From positions 1 to 45,040 of the forward strand of contig NZ_MAIQ01000013.1 of the NCBI RefSeq assembly GCF_001678845.1: 45,040 nt of DNA, read 5' to 3'. The stretch's first letter is position 1; the number at the start of each line of letters is the position of its first letter. Below the pieces are notes generated by a model. The model was given only the letters and a program-made list of their open reading frames with translations, was not told the DNA's origin and did not search any database. The DNA is from Christensenella intestinihominis. Lineage in GTDB: Bacteria > Bacillota > Clostridia > Christensenellales > Christensenellaceae. The translations under genes were made by a program, and so were the position numbers. This document shows positions 42,656 through 45,040 of the stretch, one piece after another.

Positions 42656-43657
42656 ATGGACGGAAAGAAAACGATATTCAGCGGCATCCAGCCTTCGGGG
42701 ATTTTAACGCTTGGGAACTATCTCGGGGCGGTTAAAAACTGGGTGGCGCTCCAGAACGAATATGATTGTTATTACTGCGTGGTGGACCTGCACGCGATTA
42801 CCGTGCGGCAGGACCCGGCCATGCTTCGCAGGCGCACGCTGGACACCATGTCGATCCTGATTGCATCGGGAATCGATCCGAAAGAGAACGTGCTGTATAT
42901 GCAGTCCCACGTAAGCGCGCATGCGGAGCTTGCATGGCTCCTTAATTGCTTCACTTATATGGGAGAGCTTTCGCGCATGACGCAGTTTAAGGAAAAGAGC
43001 GCCCGGGCGGGGGATAACATAAACGCAGGCCTGTTTACCTATCCGGTTTTAATGGCGGCGGATATTTTGCTCTACCAGGCAGACCTTGTGCCCGTAGGGG
43101 TCGACCAGAAACAGCACCTGGAATTGACGCGCGATATTGCCATCCGTTTCAACAATATTTACGGCGACGTATTCACGGTTCCGGAGCCGTATATCCCCAA
43201 AGCGGGGGCGAAGATCATGAGCCTGCAGGAGCCGGAAAAGAAAATGTCCAAGTCGGACGAAAACGAAAATGCGTTTATTTCACTGCTCGATCCGCCGGAC
43301 GCAATTGCGCGGAAGCTCCGGCGCGCGGTGACGGACAGCGACGGGGAAATCCGTTTCGCGGAAGAAAAACCGGGGGTTTCCAACCTGCTCACCATTTATT
43401 CGGCGCTTACGGGGAAGACGATCGCGGAAAGCGAAAAGGATTTTGCGGGGCAGGGCTACGGCGTATTGAAGCAGGGCGTGATGGACGCCGTAATTGCAGA
43501 GCTTGAGCCGCTGCAAAAGCGCTACCGGGAGGTGCGCGCCGACAAGGCGTTCCTTGAAAGCGTGATGACGGAAAATGCGGAAAAGGCGGCCTATGCGGCG
43601 CGCAAGACGCTTTCCAAGGCGCAGCGCAAGATCGGGCTTGCGCCAAGGAAGCTGTAA
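42656..43657 (+). CDS. trpS: Tryptophanyl-tRNA synthetase
   Basis: A 333-residue class I synthetase of normal length that charges tRNA-Trp. The HIGH-equivalent motif is GNYLGAV (near residues 21-27), and the second ATP motif KMSKS lies near residue 197. It opens [17 protein letters not shown]. It is tightly linked to thrC. I see no leader RNA for it; a terminator follows. Confidence 0.98.
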   Translation: MDGKKTIFSGIQPSGILTLGNYLGAVKNWVALQNEYDCYYCVVDLHAITVRQDPAMLRRRTLDTMSILIASGIDPKENVLYMQSHVSAHAELAWLLNCFTYMGELSRMTQFKEKSARAGDNINAGLFTYPVLMAADILLYQADLVPVGVDQKQHLELTRDIAIRFNNIYGDVFTVPEPYIPKAGAKIMSLQEPEKKMSKSDENENAFISLLDPPDAIARKLRRAVTDSDGEIRFAEEKPGVSNLLTIYSALTGKTIAESEKDFAGQGYGVLKQGVMDAVIAELEPLQKRYREVRADKAFLESVMTENAEKAAYAARKTLSKAQRKIGLAPRKL

Positions 43658-43671
43658 AAAAGAGGAAGCGG

Positions 43672-43702
43672 GCTCTCTGCCGTATGGGCGGGGAGCTTTT
43701 TT
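43672..43702 (+). terminator. Intrinsic terminator after trpS
   Basis: Stem GCTCTCTGCC / GGCGGGGAGC (10 bp with two G-T pairs), 5-nt loop and six T residues. Confidence 0.88.
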
Positions 43703-43706
43703 CAAG

Positions 43707-43736
43707 TTGGACAAAATAAACGGGGAATGTTACAAT
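43707..43736 (+). promoter_or_regulatory. Promoter of the LacI-family gene
   Basis: TTGGAC (43707-43712), 18-bp spacer, TACAAT (43731-43736), 28 bp before the start codon. Confidence 0.7.
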
Positions 43737-43764
43737 CAAAGCGATTGAAAGGAAACCGGATCAA

Positions 43765-44763
43765 ATGGCAAATAAGCGAATTACAATCAGGGAAGTGGCA
43801 AAATATGCGGGCGTTTCGATCGGCACGGTTTCCCGTTTCCTTAATAACAGCGGTTATGTTGGCAAGGATGCGCGGGAGAAAGTCGAGGATGCGGTCAAGC
43901 AGCTGAATTACCTTCCCAACAGCGCGGCGCGCAGCATGATTAAACGTAAATCGAATATCGTGGGAATTGCCGTGCCGGAAATCAACAATCCTTTCCTGGC
44001 CGACCTGGTGGTAAAGCTGGAGGACCGGCTCACAAAAAATAATTATTCCATGATGCTGTGCAACACGAAATTCAGCCGGGAGAAAATTGCCAATTTTGTG
44101 GACGACCTTATTATGCGCAATGCCGAGGGCCTGATCCTTGTTTCCATCAACGTCAAGGAAAAAAAAGTAATCCAGAAAATGGGCGAATATATGCGTACGA
44201 TCAGCATAGGCGAGCACGTCGCATATTTCGACTGTATCAAATTGACCGATTACAGCGCGGCCTGCAGCCTTACGCAGTACCTGATCGATATGGGGCACCG
44301 TAAAATTGCGTTTGTCGGCTTCCATCCCAATTCCACGCAGACTATGGAACGCCTCCAGGGGTATAAGGATACGCTGGAAAAAAATGGACTCCCGCTTATC
44401 GACGGCTATATGCTGAAAACGTCAAGCGAGTATGACGAAACCAAGAAGCTGCTGGAGGAAAAGGACCCCCCGACGGCGATCATCAATATCAACGACTTTA
44501 ACGCGCTGAAATCCTACGACGAGATTGCGAAAAAAGGGCTTACCGTAGGAAAAGAGGTTTCGGTCGTCGGTTTTGACGATATTTCCGTCGCGCGTTTTTT
44601 GTCGCCCGCGCTGACGACCGTCGCCTGCGATACGAAAAAAATGGCAGTGGACGCGGTGGCAATGCTTCTTCATAATATCCGGGAGGACAGCAAGGGAAGC
44701 GGCCTCGAGGTGGAACTTCCGGCGCAAATGGTGGTCCGCGATTCGGTGGCCGACCTGCGCTGA
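43765..44763 (+). CDS. LacI-family transcriptional regulator
   Basis: A 332-residue regulator with an N-terminal helix-turn-helix (ITIREVAKYAGVSIGTVSRFLNNSG), a hinge segment (LNYLPNSAARSMIKRKS) and a periplasmic-binding-protein-like sensor domain (GIAVPEINNPFLADLV to VSVVGFDDISVARFLSPALTT). Two matching operators lie downstream before the epimerase gene, so it probably represses a sugar operon that begins there. The effector is likely a ketohexose or a phosphorylated form. GAAAGGA precedes the ATG. Confidence 0.94.
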   Translation: MANKRITIREVAKYAGVSIGTVSRFLNNSGYVGKDAREKVEDAVKQLNYLPNSAARSMIKRKSNIVGIAVPEINNPFLADLVVKLEDRLTKNNYSMMLCNTKFSREKIANFVDDLIMRNAEGLILVSINVKEKKVIQKMGEYMRTISIGEHVAYFDCIKLTDYSAACSLTQYLIDMGHRKIAFVGFHPNSTQTMERLQGYKDTLEKNGLPLIDGYMLKTSSEYDETKKLLEEKDPPTAIININDFNALKSYDEIAKKGLTVGKEVSVVGFDDISVARFLSPALTTVACDTKKMAVDAVAMLLHNIREDSKGSGLEVELPAQMVVRDSVADLR

Positions 44764-44808
44764 TTTTTGCCGCCGCAAATTCTTTTTTTAAAAAACTTGA
44801 AAAAGCAC

Positions 44809-44838
44809 TTGACATTTTAATATGGTTTCATTTATAAT
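44809..44838 (+). promoter_or_regulatory. Promoter of the epimerase operon
   Basis: Perfect TTGACA (44809-44814), 18-bp spacer, TATAAT (44833-44838). The first operator lies about 16 bp after the -10, over the transcription start, as expected for repression. The leader runs to 44988. Confidence 0.8.
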
Positions 44839-44854
44839 TCAATTAATCAATTTA

Positions 44855-44868
44855 TGGAAACGTTCACA
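44855..44868. promoter_or_regulatory. LacI-type operator O1
   Basis: TGGAAACGTTCACA, a near-palindrome with centre AACGTT, the classic LacI/GalR-family shape. One base differs from O2. Confidence 0.85.
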
Positions 44869-44944
44869 CAATTATAATTTCATCTTAGGGTAAACACGTG
44901 ATTATTTTGCGAAGGAAAGTAAGGATAATTCTTTGTTCAGAATG

Positions 44945-44958
44945 TGGAAACGTTTACA
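44945..44958. promoter_or_regulatory. LacI-type operator O2
   Basis: TGGAAACGTTTACA, centre 90 bp after that of O1. Two sites suggest DNA looping by a tetramer or cooperative repression. It could also act as a cre site for CcpA, whose consensus is similar. Confidence 0.85.
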
Positions 44959-44988
44959 CATATAAATCGAATGAATGGAGTGATTACA

Positions 44989-45040
44989 ATGAAATTCGGG
45001 ACATATTTTGCGTATTGGGAACGGGAGTGGGACGCGGATT
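44989..45040 (+). CDS. D-psicose/D-tagatose 3-epimerase-like gene, 5' part only
   Basis: The first 17 codons before the window ends read MKFGTYFAYWEREWDAD. This matches the start of D-psicose (allulose) 3-epimerases of Clostridia, which begin MKHGIYYAYWEQEW and continue as a TIM-barrel ketose epimerase. GGAG precedes the ATG by 7-8 bp. The two operators and the LacI gene upstream suggest a regulated ketohexose operon. The call rests on a short stretch, so identity is likely but not proven. Confidence 0.72.
   Translation, partial: MKFGTYFAYWEREWDAD

Overview
The window looks like the chromosome of an anaerobic, low-to-mid GC Firmicute of class Clostridia. I would guess a Christensenellales-like lineage from gene content and style, but no marker here fixes the genus. 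Supporting signs are strong AAGGAGG-type ribosome binding sites, TTGACA/TATAAT promoters, YesM/YesN-type two-component genes, indolepyruvate:ferredoxin oxidoreductase, a YjdF gene and a BlaI/M56 pair. Coding sequence is GC-rich (many GCG/GGC codons) while promoters and terminators are AT-rich, so long antisense open frames are common and were discarded.

Layout. 1-330: the tail of an rRNA operon, with a 5S gene preceded by a spacer carrying a copy of the 5S front end. 577-4372: a four-gene three-component glycosylation operon (GT2 glycosyltransferase, two small EamA/SMR-type flippase subunits, large polytopic GT-C-like protein). 4514-8104: a minus-strand TetR gene and a CrtI-like flavoprotein gene, separated by an IS110-family element with a probable bridge RNA. 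8212-9111: a secreted InlB-B-repeat surface protein. 9377-10923: cytoplasmic msrA and msrB, then yjdF behind a promoter and a candidate yjdF riboswitch leader. 10952-12341: a lipoprotein and a NYN/LOTUS protein. 12482-16683: iorA-iorB-paaK-like plus an isochorismatase-family hydrolase (aromatic 2-oxoacid oxidation). 16854-22684: glycerol/glycerol-3-phosphate block (glpK, GlpA-like, GlpB-like, DUF1667, alpha/beta hydrolase). 22917-25398: Lrp regulator, aminotransferase and HAD phosphatase, behind a structured leader. 25577-30580: minus-strand ccdA, TlpA lipoprotein, MsrAB lipoprotein, response regulator and histidine kinase, an extracytoplasmic methionine-sulfoxide repair locus. 30840-31046: a lone BFD-type [2Fe-2S] protein. 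31116-33940: blaI plus an M56 peptidase fused to a VanW region. 34304-36409: trmL and a Na/Pi cotransporter. 36627-40316: pgk, tpiA, gpmI. 40575-43657: a P-loop protein, thrC, trpS. 43765-45040: a LacI regulator and the first 17 codons of a D-psicose/D-tagatose 3-epimerase-like gene behind two operators.

How the genes fit together. The organism appears to ferment amino acids and glycerol. IorAB with the CoA ligase would convert aryl-pyruvates to aryl acids with ATP gain, and the aminotransferase could supply 2-oxoacids. The glycerol block feeds triose phosphate to the pgk-tpiA-gpmI enzymes. Two separate methionine-sulfoxide repair systems, one cytoplasmic and one exported with its own electron supply and sensor pair, suggest recurring oxidant exposure. 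The most unusual items are the BlaR1-like protease whose sensor is replaced by a VanW-type wall region, the IS110 bridge-RNA candidate, the yjdF leader, and the unassigned three-way-junction leader ahead of the Lrp gene. No CRISPR array, tRNA or prophage was seen.
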